Notes: a model not told the origin generated them from the sequence alone. A stretch of DNA of 64,000 nucleotides from Campylobacterales bacterium (GCA_024278835.1 JAJRSK010000029.1:91031-155030); one strand, 5' to 3'; positions 42,189-52,338 are shown, numbered from the stretch's first letter. Program-made: numbers and translations.

Positions 42189-42241
42189 TAATGTCCTAGA
42201 GGGTAATTTTAATGTAAGTTTATAATAGATAGAATTCTTAT

Positions 42242-42263
42242 TAAATGTCCTATTGGACATTTA
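42242..42263. promoter_or_regulatory. Palindromic operator candidate for the XRE regulator
   Basis: TAAATGTCC-TATT-GGACATTTA, 9-bp arms with 4-nt spacer; half-site AATGTCCTAG recurs near 42188. Confidence 0.6.
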
Positions 42264-42535
42264 GGTATTATTTAAAGGAATATGTCTTGAAAAATAAAAT
42301 TTTGAATGATTTAAATTTAAAGAAAAACTTGTGTTTTAACCAAATAGTAGAAACTGACAGCACTATACATATTACTAAATCAAAAATACAAGTTGGTTCA
42401 ACAGTTGAAATTAGAGAAATCTGTAATATACAAAAAATATTAGCAAAATATCAAGATAAAAGTAGTATCGCCATTTCATTGGATGAAGTAATCATCACAT
42501 TTATTACTCCACAAACTAAATACCTCAATAGTTAA
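42245..42535 (+). CDS. Small hypothetical protein divergent from the XRE regulator (start uncertain, perhaps near 42287)
   Basis: Open frame with soluble beta-rich sequence ITKSKIQVGSTVEIREICNIQKILAKYQDKSSIAISLDEVIITFITPQ. Confidence 0.5.
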   Translation: MSYWTFRYYLKEYVLKNKILNDLNLKKNLCFNQIVETDSTIHITKSKIQVGSTVEIREICNIQKILAKYQDKSSIAISLDEVIITFITPQTKYLNS

Positions 42536-42647
42536 CGATTTGATTTTGCTTCATATCGAGGCAAAATCATGCAGGACTAACTGGTTAATTCAAATGATTT
42601 TAACAAAAAGATGGAGCAAAAGCAAATCGCCATAGGGAAGCTGAAAG

Positions 42648-43685
42648 CTACTTCCCCTTGGCTTGTTGAATCGAGTGAATATACTGATAATCAATCGCGA
42701 TTATCTTCTCTTTTGGCAGATATTTTGAGAGTGCTTTTAGCACCTCAGAAAAATCATCAAAAAGATAGTTTGCCATGCTCCCTGGAATAGGATTTATCTC
42801 ATTGAGTAAAATCTTTCCATCAACAACAAAAAAGTCACATCGTATCAATGCCCCTTCAAAAAGCTTCCCATAGACGGTTTGAAACGTTTTTTTGAGATTC
42901 TCTTCTAGGTAAGCATCAATATCCGCAGCTTGTACTCGTGAAGTGCGTGAAAAATCTAAATACTTTTTATCAAAGTCTAAAAATTCCTCTTTTTGTGGCT
43001 CTTCCACCATCGAGAGGATAAATTCTCCCGCTTTACATCCAGCAACATTATACTCTTTGACACCCTCGATAAATGGCTCCACCAATACCTCATCATCAAA
43101 TTCATACGCCACATCAAGTGCATACTCTAACTCACCTTCACTTCTGACGATACTCACACCGATAGAAGATCCCAAGCGAAGGGGTTTGATGATAACAGGA
43201 TAAGAGAGTGATATCTTATAAGCACCTTTTTTCAAGACTTCATAGTCTACAGTTTCAACGCCGATTGACTGTGCATATAACTTGGTATAAAGTTTATTAA
43301 AACTAAGCACGCCAGCATCGGTGCGAGGGCCGATAAATGGCACGTTAAAAAAAGTAAGCATCGATGCCAAGACACCATCTTCGCCATCCCCACCATGCAC
43401 AACATTGAGAAGGAAGTCAAAGTCAAGTTTTTTCTCTTTCATGAGTGACTTTTGAAAAAAACCACCATTTTTCAGGGTAAGTTTTGGAGACTTTTTATAC
43501 GCTCCTGAGGAGAAAAGCTTAGAGGTTATCTCTTTTGTTGATATGAGATAAAATTCACGATGCTTGTCACAAAATATATACGAGATAGGCATATCCAGTA
43601 CATCTTTTAGTGCGATAGCACTCACGATACTTATCTCATGTTCATAACTCACGCCGCCAAATAGTATTGCACATTGTTTGCTCAT
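42648..43685 (-). CDS. ddl: D-alanine--D-alanine ligase
   Basis: AILFGGVSYEHEISIVSA, NVVHGGDGEDGVLAS, VIIKPLRLGSSIGVS, LNEINPIPGSMA. Confidence 0.95.
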   Translation of the reverse strand: MSKQCAILFGGVSYEHEISIVSAIALKDVLDMPISYIFCDKHREFYLISTKEITSKLFSSGAYKKSPKLTLKNGGFFQKSLMKEKKLDFDFLLNVVHGGDGEDGVLASMLTFFNVPFIGPRTDAGVLSFNKLYTKLYAQSIGVETVDYEVLKKGAYKISLSYPVIIKPLRLGSSIGVSIVRSEGELEYALDVAYEFDDEVLVEPFIEGVKEYNVAGCKAGEFILSMVEEPQKEEFLDFDKKYLDFSRTSRVQAADIDAYLEENLKKTFQTVYGKLFEGALIRCDFFVVDGKILLNEINPIPGSMANYLFDDFSEVLKALSKYLPKEKIIAIDYQYIHSIQQAKGK

Positions 43686-43693
43686 TCTTACCC

Positions 43694-44251
43694 TTACTTG
43701 CTTAGTTTTTTTAATGCTTCTTTGATGAGCGTGGAAGTATCACCCGCCTTGATACCAGAGAGTGCCTTTTTGATACTCTCTTTTTTAAAGCCCAAACTCT
43801 CTAGTGCCATCGTCGCTTCACCCATCGAGACAGAAGTGCTATCTTCATCCACACCCAAGTTAAAATCTCCTAATTCTACCAAAATACGCTTAGCACTCTT
43901 AGTACCAATACCCGGCACCATTTTTATCGCGGCCACATCTTGCCCCATGACAGCCGCTTGGAAACTCTCAGGCGTAAACGTTGAACAGATTGCCAACGCG
44001 GTACTTGGTCCCACGCCATTTATCTTTATCACCCTATCAAACATGGTTTTTTCATATTCTGAGATGAAACCAAAAAGTGTGTGTGAATCTTCTTTGACAA
44101 TGAGTGTTGTATGTAAAGTAATTTCTTTAGTATCGATAGAAGCGGAGCAGTGAAGAGAAATTTTAACAGCGTATGTCAGACCAGAAGGGGTTTTCAAATG
44201 TAAGAGAGTGGGTTCTTTTTTAACCACCTCTCCTGAGATTGCGATTATCAT
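43694..44251 (-). CDS. ruvA: Holliday junction branch migration protein RuvA
   Basis: MIIAISGEVVKKEP..., INGVGPSTALAICSTF, VPGIGTKSAKRILVEL. Confidence 0.93.
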   Translation of the reverse strand: MIIAISGEVVKKEPTLLHLKTPSGLTYAVKISLHCSASIDTKEITLHTTLIVKEDSHTLFGFISEYEKTMFDRVIKINGVGPSTALAICSTFTPESFQAAVMGQDVAAIKMVPGIGTKSAKRILVELGDFNLGVDEDSTSVSMGEATMALESLGFKKESIKKALSGIKAGDTSTLIKEALKKLSK

Positions 44252-44261
44252 GATAGAGGGT

Positions 44262-46157
44262 TTATCCTTGTCGTTTTACTTGAAACTCCCCATCTTCCGT
44301 TGATTGTAAAGACAATGTCTCCAACATATCACCCTCTTTGGCTAAAAAAGAGACTTCGACTGGAGGATCCAGTAACTTATAGATGACTTCGTTGAACTCT
44401 TTCCAAACAGATTTATTGATAACTTTTGCCTCATATACAGAAGCGTTGAGTTCTGTTAACAACTCTTGAAGTGAAGTTTTTTGTATCTTAGCATCTTTTA
44501 ACTCTTTTAATAATGAATTGTGCTTTTTGATACGCTCTTGATGATCTTTAAGTTTCAAAATCAATCCCGAAGGTGGTTTTACACCAGCGGCCTTCAACTC
44601 TTTTACCTTCAAATTGATATCTCTAATATTTTGATCTTCTTGCAGTATCTTATCTCTATATCTTTTGACCTCTTTGGCATACTTTTTCACCTCACTATCA
44701 AGTGCTGTAATCTTTGAGATATAAGATTCATTTTTTTCATGATAACCCCGTTGTACTCTGGCATCGATGATAAATTTATTACCATTTCCTTCAACTTCAT
44801 CTATCTCTATATGATGAGAGGCATAGACCATGGCATTGGAGAGTACTTTTTCTATATAGACTTCTTTTGCTTCTATCTCACCGCCAAAAAGTTGTTTAAC
44901 ACGTACGATATCTCCCACTATTTTTCCACCTTCTAAGATATCCACTTCTACTACATCACCCTCTGCATACCCCTTATGGAGATTGATTTTGATATCGCCT
45001 GCGATAATTTTTGCGCTTTGGTGTGTTTGACCCTCTATCTCTACTTTATTGGCTTTGATTTCTGCGCTATTGGCGACATTGCCCACTACTTTTATCTCGG
45101 ATGTGTCTATCTTCATCCCTGCCCCAACTGCATCAGATGTTGAATCACTCTGCTTAACGGTGATTTTAATATTTTTATCTTGTCCTACATTGATAGAACC
45201 TGTTGATTTTAAGCTCACTGAATCCACGATATATTCATCTTTTATCTCAAATTCATGCTCTTTTTCTTCATAGACATAACCATCTATTTTTGCGATATAA
45301 AGGATACTATCTTCATTCTCTTGTATCTCAAAATCATCACTTACTTTGATAGGCGCCATCTCAGTTGAGAGCTCCACCATCGCTTCATCGATAAGTTCAC
45401 CCTTGCAGTTTCGTCCTTTTCTTGCTTCAACTTTTTTCCTCACTTCGATAATCACCTTGCCACTCTTTGCACCCATCATGGCAGAGTGTTCATCTAGCTC
45501 ACCTTCCGTATTTTCACGGTAGTGATAAATCACCTCTTCACCACCTGCATTGATGACATCATATCCACGACAGATATCAAAAGTGATATTTTCCGTGATA
45601 GCGCCATTCACTCTTATCGCTGATACTATCTTATGGACACCCTCTTTTATACCGCCTTCCATACAACCTAAGATGAGCCCTATTTTTGCTTTTTTTCGGT
45701 CTAATTCTGCTAATATCTCACCTTCTAAACCATCAAAGTACTGTAAATCCTCCTGAGGTTTCACCCTGGCTTGAATCCGTGTCAATGCCTTGTTGCCCCC
45801 AATAGCGATGGAAATAGGGAATTTTGAAGAGGCATCTTTTTGAAAAACTTCAACTTTTAACTCTTGATAAAGTGCCATATCTGGATGCGTAAAATGCACT
45901 TTTGTATATATCTCATTTTTGTTGAGTTCTGTCACCTCTTTATAGACATCTCCTTTAGCGAGTTTATAAAAAGTTTTATAGGAGAGGATTTTAAAATCTA
46001 GTTTTTTCACCGAAATACCATTTTTCTTTGCAAGTTCGGCCAAGTCTTTAGTAAGGTTTTGCGTTGTTAGTGTTTTTTTTTCAAAAGAGGCAGCTGCCTC
46101 TGCAACGACTTCTTCTTCAACAGCCGCAGCTTTTTTACCTTTAAATAGTTTAAACAT
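44262..46157 (-). CDS. DUF342 / FapA-type protein (flagellar assembly protein A family)
   Basis: Internal start MFKLFKGKKAAAVEEE; FapA-like GSINVGQDKNIKITVKQ...KVVGNVANSAEIKANKVEIEGQTHQSAKIIAGDIKINLHKGYAEGD. Confidence 0.82.
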   Translation of the reverse strand: MFKLFKGKKAAAVEEEVVAEAAASFEKKTLTTQNLTKDLAELAKKNGISVKKLDFKILSYKTFYKLAKGDVYKEVTELNKNEIYTKVHFTHPDMALYQELKVEVFQKDASSKFPISIAIGGNKALTRIQARVKPQEDLQYFDGLEGEILAELDRKKAKIGLILGCMEGGIKEGVHKIVSAIRVNGAITENITFDICRGYDVINAGGEEVIYHYRENTEGELDEHSAMMGAKSGKVIIEVRKKVEARKGRNCKGELIDEAMVELSTEMAPIKVSDDFEIQENEDSILYIAKIDGYVYEEKEHEFEIKDEYIVDSVSLKSTGSINVGQDKNIKITVKQSDSTSDAVGAGMKIDTSEIKVVGNVANSAEIKANKVEIEGQTHQSAKIIAGDIKINLHKGYAEGDVVEVDILEGGKIVGDIVRVKQLFGGEIEAKEVYIEKVLSNAMVYASHHIEIDEVEGNGNKFIIDARVQRGYHEKNESYISKITALDSEVKKYAKEVKRYRDKILQEDQNIRDINLKVKELKAAGVKPPSGLILKLKDHQERIKKHNSLLKELKDAKIQKTSLQELLTELNASVYEAKVINKSVWKEFNEVIYKLLDPPVEVSFLAKEGDMLETLSLQSTEDGEFQVKRQG

Positions 46158-46195
46158 TCCATTCTCTCTTTTACTATATAATAATCTATCCACTA

Positions 46196-46222
46196 TTATC
46201 GTCAAAAATGAAATTATCTTAA
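46196..46222 (-). promoter_or_regulatory. Weaker sigma-28-like promoter upstream of the DUF342 gene
   Basis: Minus strand TTAAGATA-N11-GACGATAA; -10 matches 7 of 8 FliA consensus positions, -35 only 5 of 8. Confidence 0.45.
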
Positions 46223-46262
46223 ATGCGCACCCCTTAAAGCAGATTTTACTATACTCACATTT

Positions 46263-47681
46263 ATGATAAAGTCTATATTTACCAACTCTTTTGGCATACT
46301 CTTTTCTCGTATATTAGGATTTATCCGTGATATGCTACAAGCTTCTATCCTTGGTGCAAACATCTATACCGATATCTTTATCGTTGCTTTTAAATTGCCC
46401 AATCTTTTTCGCCGTATCTTCGCAGAAGGTGCTTTTACCCAGAGTTTTTTACCCTCTTTTACCGCCTCAAAACAAAAAAGGATATTTTCAGCCTCTATTT
46501 TTAGAAAATTTGCCCTATTTTTACTCTTTTTCTCCCTCTTAGTCACCCTCTTTTCAAACTTTTTCACGAGGATTATCGCTTCAGGATTTAGCAGTGATAT
46601 CATCCAAGAGGCAGCACCTTTGGTGGCAATTAACTTTTACTATCTACTCCTTATCTTTACCGTCACTTTTTTAGCGTCACTTTTGCAGTATAAAAACCAC
46701 TTCGCGACCACCGCTTTTTCTACCGCACTTTTAAATATTGCCCTTATCTTTGCCCTACTCTATTCAGGTGATATGGAGAAAAAAACGATTATTTACCATA
46801 TGTCTTATGCCGTCGTCATTGGGGGTATTATGCAAGTCATTGTACATGTTATCATGATAAAGAGACTACACTTAGATAAATTTTTACTGGGTGGATTTGC
46901 TGCATTAAAAAAGAAAAAGAGTCGCGTTAGTGAGGAGATACACTCTTTTAATAGCAAGTTTATAGCTTCTACCTTAGGCTCTTCCACGGCGCAAATATCT
47001 GCATTTTTAGATGGATGGCTCGCCTCTTTTTTACTCTCAGGGTCTATCTCCTATCTCTATTATGCAAACCGTCTTTTTCAATTTCCTTTAGCACTTTTTG
47101 CTATCGCAACATCCGTAGCCATTTTTCCAAAAGTAGCTCGCTATCTAAAAAATGAAGACTTTGATAAAGCCCACAGAATCTTACATAATAGTTTTTGGTT
47201 TTTAGCCTCCATTCTTACCGTCTCTACTATAGTAGGTATGCTCTTTTCCAAAGAAATTGTCTGGTTATTATATGAGCGGGGAGAATTTTCAGCACTTGAT
47301 AGTCACAATACTGCTTTTATCTTATCAATGTATCTTGTAGGGCTACTCCCTTATGGACTCTCTCGTATCTTTTCCTTGTGGCTCTATTCTACCCATAGAC
47401 AAAAAGAGGCTGCCAAGATTTCTGCTATCGCACTAGGGGCAAATATCCTCCTCTCTTTAAGCCTTGTCTACACCTATAAAGCAGCAGGATTGGCACTTGC
47501 TTCCTCGCTGAGTGGTTTTATTCTTCTCTTTTTAACGATTCGTGCCTTTGGCACACAAGCCTTTTTGGATATAATAAGATCAAAAAAATTGGTATACCTG
47601 TTGGTATTTGCCATACTATTTACTATCATGATAGTTTCACTAAAGGATTATTTCGGTGCTTATTTACAATTCTCAAAGTAA
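46263..47681 (+). CDS. murJ: Lipid II flippase MurJ (MviN)
   Basis: SFGILFSRILGFIRDMLQASILGA, PNLFRRIFAEGAFTQSFLPSF, multi-TM. Confidence 0.94.
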   Translation: MIKSIFTNSFGILFSRILGFIRDMLQASILGANIYTDIFIVAFKLPNLFRRIFAEGAFTQSFLPSFTASKQKRIFSASIFRKFALFLLFFSLLVTLFSNFFTRIIASGFSSDIIQEAAPLVAINFYYLLLIFTVTFLASLLQYKNHFATTAFSTALLNIALIFALLYSGDMEKKTIIYHMSYAVVIGGIMQVIVHVIMIKRLHLDKFLLGGFAALKKKKSRVSEEIHSFNSKFIASTLGSSTAQISAFLDGWLASFLLSGSISYLYYANRLFQFPLALFAIATSVAIFPKVARYLKNEDFDKAHRILHNSFWFLASILTVSTIVGMLFSKEIVWLLYERGEFSALDSHNTAFILSMYLVGLLPYGLSRIFSLWLYSTHRQKEAAKISAIALGANILLSLSLVYTYKAAGLALASSLSGFILLFLTIRAFGTQAFLDIIRSKKLVYLLVFAILFTIMIVSLKDYFGAYLQFSK

Positions 47682-49056
47682 GAAAAAAGAGCTTTTTATC
47701 CCTCTTGAAGAAAATGTCGTTCGCATCTATGTATGTGGGCCTACCGTCTATGATGATGCCCATCTAGGACACGCCAGATCTGCGCTAGCTTTTGATCTTT
47801 TGCGTCGTGTTTTTAAAGCGGAGGGTTACAGAGTCATCTTTGTGAAAAACTTTACTGATATCGACGATAAAATCATCAACAAGATGAAAGAGACAGGCAG
47901 AAGCTTAGAGAGTATCACTGATGAATTTATCCAAAGTTATAAAAATGACATGCACGCACTGGGAATAGAAGATGCGGATATCGAACCCAAAGCGACAAAA
48001 AACCTTGACAATATCATCCACTATATAGAGACACTCATCAAAAAAGATTTTGCTTACGTTATAGATGATGGGGTTTACTTTGATGTTAGCCGTGATGAGA
48101 AATACTTTTCACTCTCCCACAGAGAGGTAGCAGATGAGCAGACACAAAGTCGTGTAGAATCAAACTCTCAAAAAAGAGATCCTAAAGATTTTGCGCTTTG
48201 GAAAATTTATCATGACAACTCCCTGACTTTTGATAGCCCATGGGGAAAAGGCCGTCCAGGCTGGCATATAGAGTGTTCTGCGATGATTAAACATCATTTA
48301 AGTGTAGCGGATAAAGCGTACCAGATAGATATCCATGGAGGTGGTGCGGACTTACTCTTTCCTCACCATGAAAATGAAGCATGTCAAAGTCGCTGTGAAA
48401 GTGGTCATGAACTGGCACGCTACTGGATGCACAATGGTTTTGTCCAGATAGATGGCACCAAGATGAGCAAATCCCTTGGAAACTCTTTTTTCTTAAAAGA
48501 TGCCCTTAAGGTATATAATGGCGAAGTCTTACGCTTTTATCTGCTTTCCTCTCACTACCGCGCCAATTTTAACTTCAATGAAGAGGATTTAATCGCTTCT
48601 CAAAAACGTCTTGACAAACTATATAGGTTAAAAAAACGTCTTGGCACTGAGAAAATATCGGCTGTCAACAAAACTTTTAAAAAAGAGATTTTAGAGAGTT
48701 TAAATGATGATTTAAATATCTCATCTGCCCTTGCTACACTTGATATCATGATAGCCTCTAGCAACGAACACTTAGATGCAAATCCAAAAGATAAAGCATA
48801 CAAATATGAAGTAAATGCCAACCTTGACTTCATAAAAGCACTTTTAGGTATCGGAACAATGGATGCGTTTACCTATTTTCAGCTAGGCATACCTGCAAAA
48901 GAGATAGCAAAGATAGAAGCACTTATAGAAAAAAGAGATAGCGCAAAAAAAGAGAAAAACTATGCCCTTTCAGATGAGATACGAGATACGCTTCTAAGAC
49001 AAAATATCAAGATTATGGATACTCCTAGCGGCACGCAGTGGGAGAGAGGCGAATAA
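47656..49056 (+). CDS. cysS: Cysteinyl-tRNA synthetase
   Basis: VCGPTVYDDAHLGHARSALAFDLLRR, WHIECSAM, DIHGGGADLLFPHHENEACQ, KMSKSLGN. Confidence 0.96.
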   Translation: MLIYNSQSKKKELFIPLEENVVRIYVCGPTVYDDAHLGHARSALAFDLLRRVFKAEGYRVIFVKNFTDIDDKIINKMKETGRSLESITDEFIQSYKNDMHALGIEDADIEPKATKNLDNIIHYIETLIKKDFAYVIDDGVYFDVSRDEKYFSLSHREVADEQTQSRVESNSQKRDPKDFALWKIYHDNSLTFDSPWGKGRPGWHIECSAMIKHHLSVADKAYQIDIHGGGADLLFPHHENEACQSRCESGHELARYWMHNGFVQIDGTKMSKSLGNSFFLKDALKVYNGEVLRFYLLSSHYRANFNFNEEDLIASQKRLDKLYRLKKRLGTEKISAVNKTFKKEILESLNDDLNISSALATLDIMIASSNEHLDANPKDKAYKYEVNANLDFIKALLGIGTMDAFTYFQLGIPAKEIAKIEALIEKRDSAKKEKNYALSDEIRDTLLRQNIKIMDTPSGTQWERGE

Positions 49057-50772
49057 GTGGAAGGTTTTACATATCTTATCAATCGCTTTTTACCCTACTT
49101 TAAAGATTATAAGTTCCAATTTTCCTTAGCCATCCTGGGGATGATACTATCTGCTGTTGGTACGACCGCCACGGCATATATCATCAAACCTGTTCTTGAT
49201 AAAATCTTTATTGAGCACAATGAAGGCTTACTGACACTACTTCCTTTTGCTGTGGTGCTTGTCTACGTCATTAAAGGAGGAGGAGGATTTTTACAAGTTT
49301 ACTACGCCTCTTTTATCGGACAAGATATCGTGCGACGTATCCGAGATAAACTTTTAGGAAAAATTCTCTCTTTTGAGATGGGATTTTTTCATGAATATCG
49401 AAGTGGTGAACTTATCAGCCGTAGTATCAATGATATAGAACGTATCCGCCAAGTTGTCTCCACTATCATTCCTATGATGATACGTGAACTGCTGACTATC
49501 GTAGCCCTATTGGGTTATATCTTTTATCTCAACCCTCAAATGGCAATTCTAGCTATCATCTTTCTGCCAGTAACCGGATTTCCACTCTCTTATCTTTCAA
49601 AAAAGATGAAAAAACTCTCTCATGCGTCTCAAGAGAAACTCTCAGATCTCACATCAAGGCTGAGTGAAATCTTCAATAACATCGAAATTATCAAAGCCAA
49701 TGCTACTGAAAACTATGAGCATCACCGTTTTGAAATGGAAAATAAAAAGATTTTTGATATCAACATTAAAGCGACCAAAACAACCGAACTCGTCAGCCCT
49801 ATGATGGAGATAGTCGGCTCTCTTGCCGTTGCCCTTGTCATCATGTATGGAGGAAAAGAGGTCATCGAAGGAAACATGAGTGTAGGAAGCTTCTTCTCCT
49901 TTCTAGCAGCTCTTTTCATGCTTTATACCCCTATCAAGAGAGTTTCAAAGATGTATAATAATATGCAAGATGCCATCGCTGCAAGTGAGCGTATTTTCTC
50001 TCTACTTGAGCGAGAAAACAAGATAGTTGGCACGGCATTGGACTTAGAAGGAGAAATATCTGAGCTTACATTTAAAAATGTAGACTTATATTATAAAGAC
50101 AAGAAAGCTTTAAGTGATATAAATTTTGAGATAAAAAAAGGAGAGAGTATCGCCCTCGTAGGCAATAGCGGTGGAGGAAAAAGCTCCATCGTCAACTTAT
50201 TGCTACGTTTCTATGATGTCAGTAGCGGTGAGATATGCTTTAATAACCAGAATATCAATAACTATAGCTTAGATTCTATCCGAAAAAGTATCTCAATCGT
50301 CACCCAACGCATCTATATCTTTAACGACAGCGTCGCTGCAAATGTTGCTTATGGTGAAAAAATAGATGAAGAAAAAGTGATAAACTGCCTCAAACAAGCC
50401 AATACTTGGGACTTTATTCAAGAGTTAGATGATGGTATTCATACAAAAATCAATGAATTTGGCACCAATCTTTCAGGTGGACAGCGCCAACGCATCGCCA
50501 TTGCAAGAGCTATCTATAGAGATCCTAAAATCCTCATTTTTGATGAAGCAACCTCTGCACTCGATACCAAGAGTGAACAAGAGATTAGCAAGGCTTTAGA
50601 GGCAATCTCTAAAGACAAAATCACCATTATTATAGCCCATAGATTGAAAACGATTGAGAAAGTTGACAAAATAATCGTCTTAAAAGAAGGCAAAGTGCGT
50701 TGTATTGGATCAAAAAGTGAACTTTTGAAACACTGTGATGAGTTTATGCACCTAAATGGTTTACAAAGGTAA
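49057..50772 (+). CDS. MsbA-like ABC transporter (ATP-binding/permease)
   Basis: Six-TM domain then VGNSGGGKSSIVNLLLRFYD, LSGGQRQRIAIARAI, LIFDEATSALD; GTG start. Confidence 0.92.
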   Translation: MEGFTYLINRFLPYFKDYKFQFSLAILGMILSAVGTTATAYIIKPVLDKIFIEHNEGLLTLLPFAVVLVYVIKGGGGFLQVYYASFIGQDIVRRIRDKLLGKILSFEMGFFHEYRSGELISRSINDIERIRQVVSTIIPMMIRELLTIVALLGYIFYLNPQMAILAIIFLPVTGFPLSYLSKKMKKLSHASQEKLSDLTSRLSEIFNNIEIIKANATENYEHHRFEMENKKIFDINIKATKTTELVSPMMEIVGSLAVALVIMYGGKEVIEGNMSVGSFFSFLAALFMLYTPIKRVSKMYNNMQDAIAASERIFSLLERENKIVGTALDLEGEISELTFKNVDLYYKDKKALSDINFEIKKGESIALVGNSGGGKSSIVNLLLRFYDVSSGEICFNNQNINNYSLDSIRKSISIVTQRIYIFNDSVAANVAYGEKIDEEKVINCLKQANTWDFIQELDDGIHTKINEFGTNLSGGQRQRIAIARAIYRDPKILIFDEATSALDTKSEQEISKALEAISKDKITIIIAHRLKTIEKVDKIIVLKEGKVRCIGSKSELLKHCDEFMHLNGLQR

Positions 50773-50845
50773 AGTATTATTGTATACTAATTCTCTAAGC
50801 GTAAATTAATTTTACTTTTAAATTAGAGACGGAGTAGTTGTTACA

Positions 50846-51610
50846 ATGGATAGTAAAAATTTTATCTGGCTAAGTTCATTTTTTGCACTCTTGTTTATCA
50901 CTTTTTGTGTAACAAGACATTTAGATGACTTAAATCCACATATTATCAGTATGCCACGTGAATCCCAAGAGATTAATGCTGAACTTGCCGTCGTCATTTT
51001 AGATAATGACATTCAAAATAGTTTCGTACCAAAACTAGAAACACCAAAACTAGAAACACCAAAACTAGAAACACCAAAACTAGAAACACCAAAACTAGAA
51101 ACACCAAAACTAGAAACACCAAAACTAGAAACACCAAAACTTATCAAAGAAAAAACTGAGCTCTTTACTAGTGAAGAGATGAAAAAAGTTGTTACAAAAA
51201 AAGAGGAAGCCATTGTTAGCGTGCTCAAACAGCCTCTCAACAAAAAGCAGCCTCAGGATATAAAGAAAGCCAAGAAAGTTAAAAAGCCAAAAGTTATTAT
51301 CACTAAAGCGAAAAGAATCAAGCGAAAAACCACTAGAGGTAAGGCTTATACCATCGGGGCTATCAACTTGGACTCTATTGCTATGCAAGCTATTTTAAGC
51401 CGTCAAAACAACAATGAGCTGAATAAACTAGCCTATATGCATAACATAAATAAAGGTAGTACTATACAAATATCTACAAACGATACAAAAGCAGCAAATA
51501 GCTTGAAAAAGTATTTACAAAAACAAAATGTTCACAAGAAAGATATACACATAATTAGCAATGAGAAAGCAAAGAATCTCATTAAAATCACACTTATAGG
51601 AAGGAAATAA
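50846..51610 (+). CDS. Bitopic membrane protein with PKLET tandem-repeat linker and C-terminal OmpA/BON-like fold region
   Basis: N-terminal TM IWLSSFFALLFITFCVT, seven PKLET units, Lys-rich region, C-terminal STIQISTNDTKAANSLKKYLQKQNVHKKDIHIIS. Confidence 0.7.
   Translation: MDSKNFIWLSSFFALLFITFCVTRHLDDLNPHIISMPRESQEINAELAVVILDNDIQNSFVPKLETPKLETPKLETPKLETPKLETPKLETPKLETPKLIKEKTELFTSEEMKKVVTKKEEAIVSVLKQPLNKKQPQDIKKAKKVKKPKVIITKAKRIKRKTTRGKAYTIGAINLDSIAMQAILSRQNNNELNKLAYMHNINKGSTIQISTNDTKAANSLKKYLQKQNVHKKDIHIISNEKAKNLIKITLIGRK
51029..51141 (+). repeat. 15-bp tandem repeat CCAAAACTAGAAACA, 7 identical units plus a partial eighth
   Basis: Exact 15-nt periodicity read directly; encodes (PKLET)7-PKL. 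Confidence 0.97.
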
Positions 51611-51612
51611 CA

Positions 51613-52338
51613 ATGTTATGGATGATAACTAAATTCATTTTGTGTCTACTTGCCGCGGGCGTACTGGGGTTCATCATAGGATGGATGCTCTCATCTTTGG
51701 TGAGAAATGAAAAACTCGAAGAGAAATACAGAGCCATCAAAGATGATTTTGATACTAAAAGGGCTGAACTTAACCAAGCCTACAGCGACTTAGATGCTAA
51801 AGAAGAGGAACTTAACTTATCCTATAGAAATACCCAACAGATACAAAAAGAGTTGCTTATGAAAAACATGGACTTGGAGGAGTATGAAAAAAATGGTTTT
51901 GTCTCATCTGATACCAGCGCTCTAGAGTTAGAGAACAACACACTAAAAGAAGAGATTTCAGAGTATAAATACCTTGAAAATGAAAATGAATTATTACATA
52001 ATGAACTCAAAGAACTTAGTGCGGAGAAAGAAAAGTTATTGGAAAGAATAGATAAAAATCAAGATTTTCCCATAGAAACACCTATCAGCCATAAAAAGAA
52101 AAAACAGATAAAAACTGAACCACGTATTCAAGATAATCATATAAAAGTGCTTCAAAAAGATTTAAAAAGAGCCAAAAGAAAGCTTCAAAACATGACAAAA
52201 TATCTCGAAAAAATCAATCAGCCTAGGCAAAAACAGAGAAAGAAAAAGGTGCCAAAAAAGGGTGACGATATCATGATTTTTGACTTCAGTAAAGAGCCAT
52301 TAGAGTCAACTATCAAGAACTCTTTACAATCCAAATAG
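51613..52338 (+). CDS. Membrane-anchored coiled-coil protein
   Basis: TM FILCLLAAGVLGFIIGWMLSSLV followed by a long heptad-rich Glu/Lys region. Confidence 0.7.
   Translation: MLWMITKFILCLLAAGVLGFIIGWMLSSLVRNEKLEEKYRAIKDDFDTKRAELNQAYSDLDAKEEELNLSYRNTQQIQKELLMKNMDLEEYEKNGFVSSDTSALELENNTLKEEISEYKYLENENELLHNELKELSAEKEKLLERIDKNQDFPIETPISHKKKKQIKTEPRIQDNHIKVLQKDLKRAKRKLQNMTKYLEKINQPRQKQRKKKVPKKGDDIMIFDFSKEPLESTIKNSLQSK

Noticed and set aside
42541-42569. TGATTTTGC / GCAAAATCA hairpin after the small XRE-partner ORF as a terminator or attachment site
   Set aside because: 9-bp stem with 11-nt loop but no U-tract and no matching direct repeat found; kept only as context for the islet.
51029-51141. 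CRISPR-like direct repeat
   Set aside because: The 15-nt units are contiguous without spacers and in frame within a CDS; no cas genes in the window.
51013-51243. Minus-strand ORF with repeated GVSSF units
   Set aside because: Antisense reading of the PKLET tandem repeat; no independent start signal or family.
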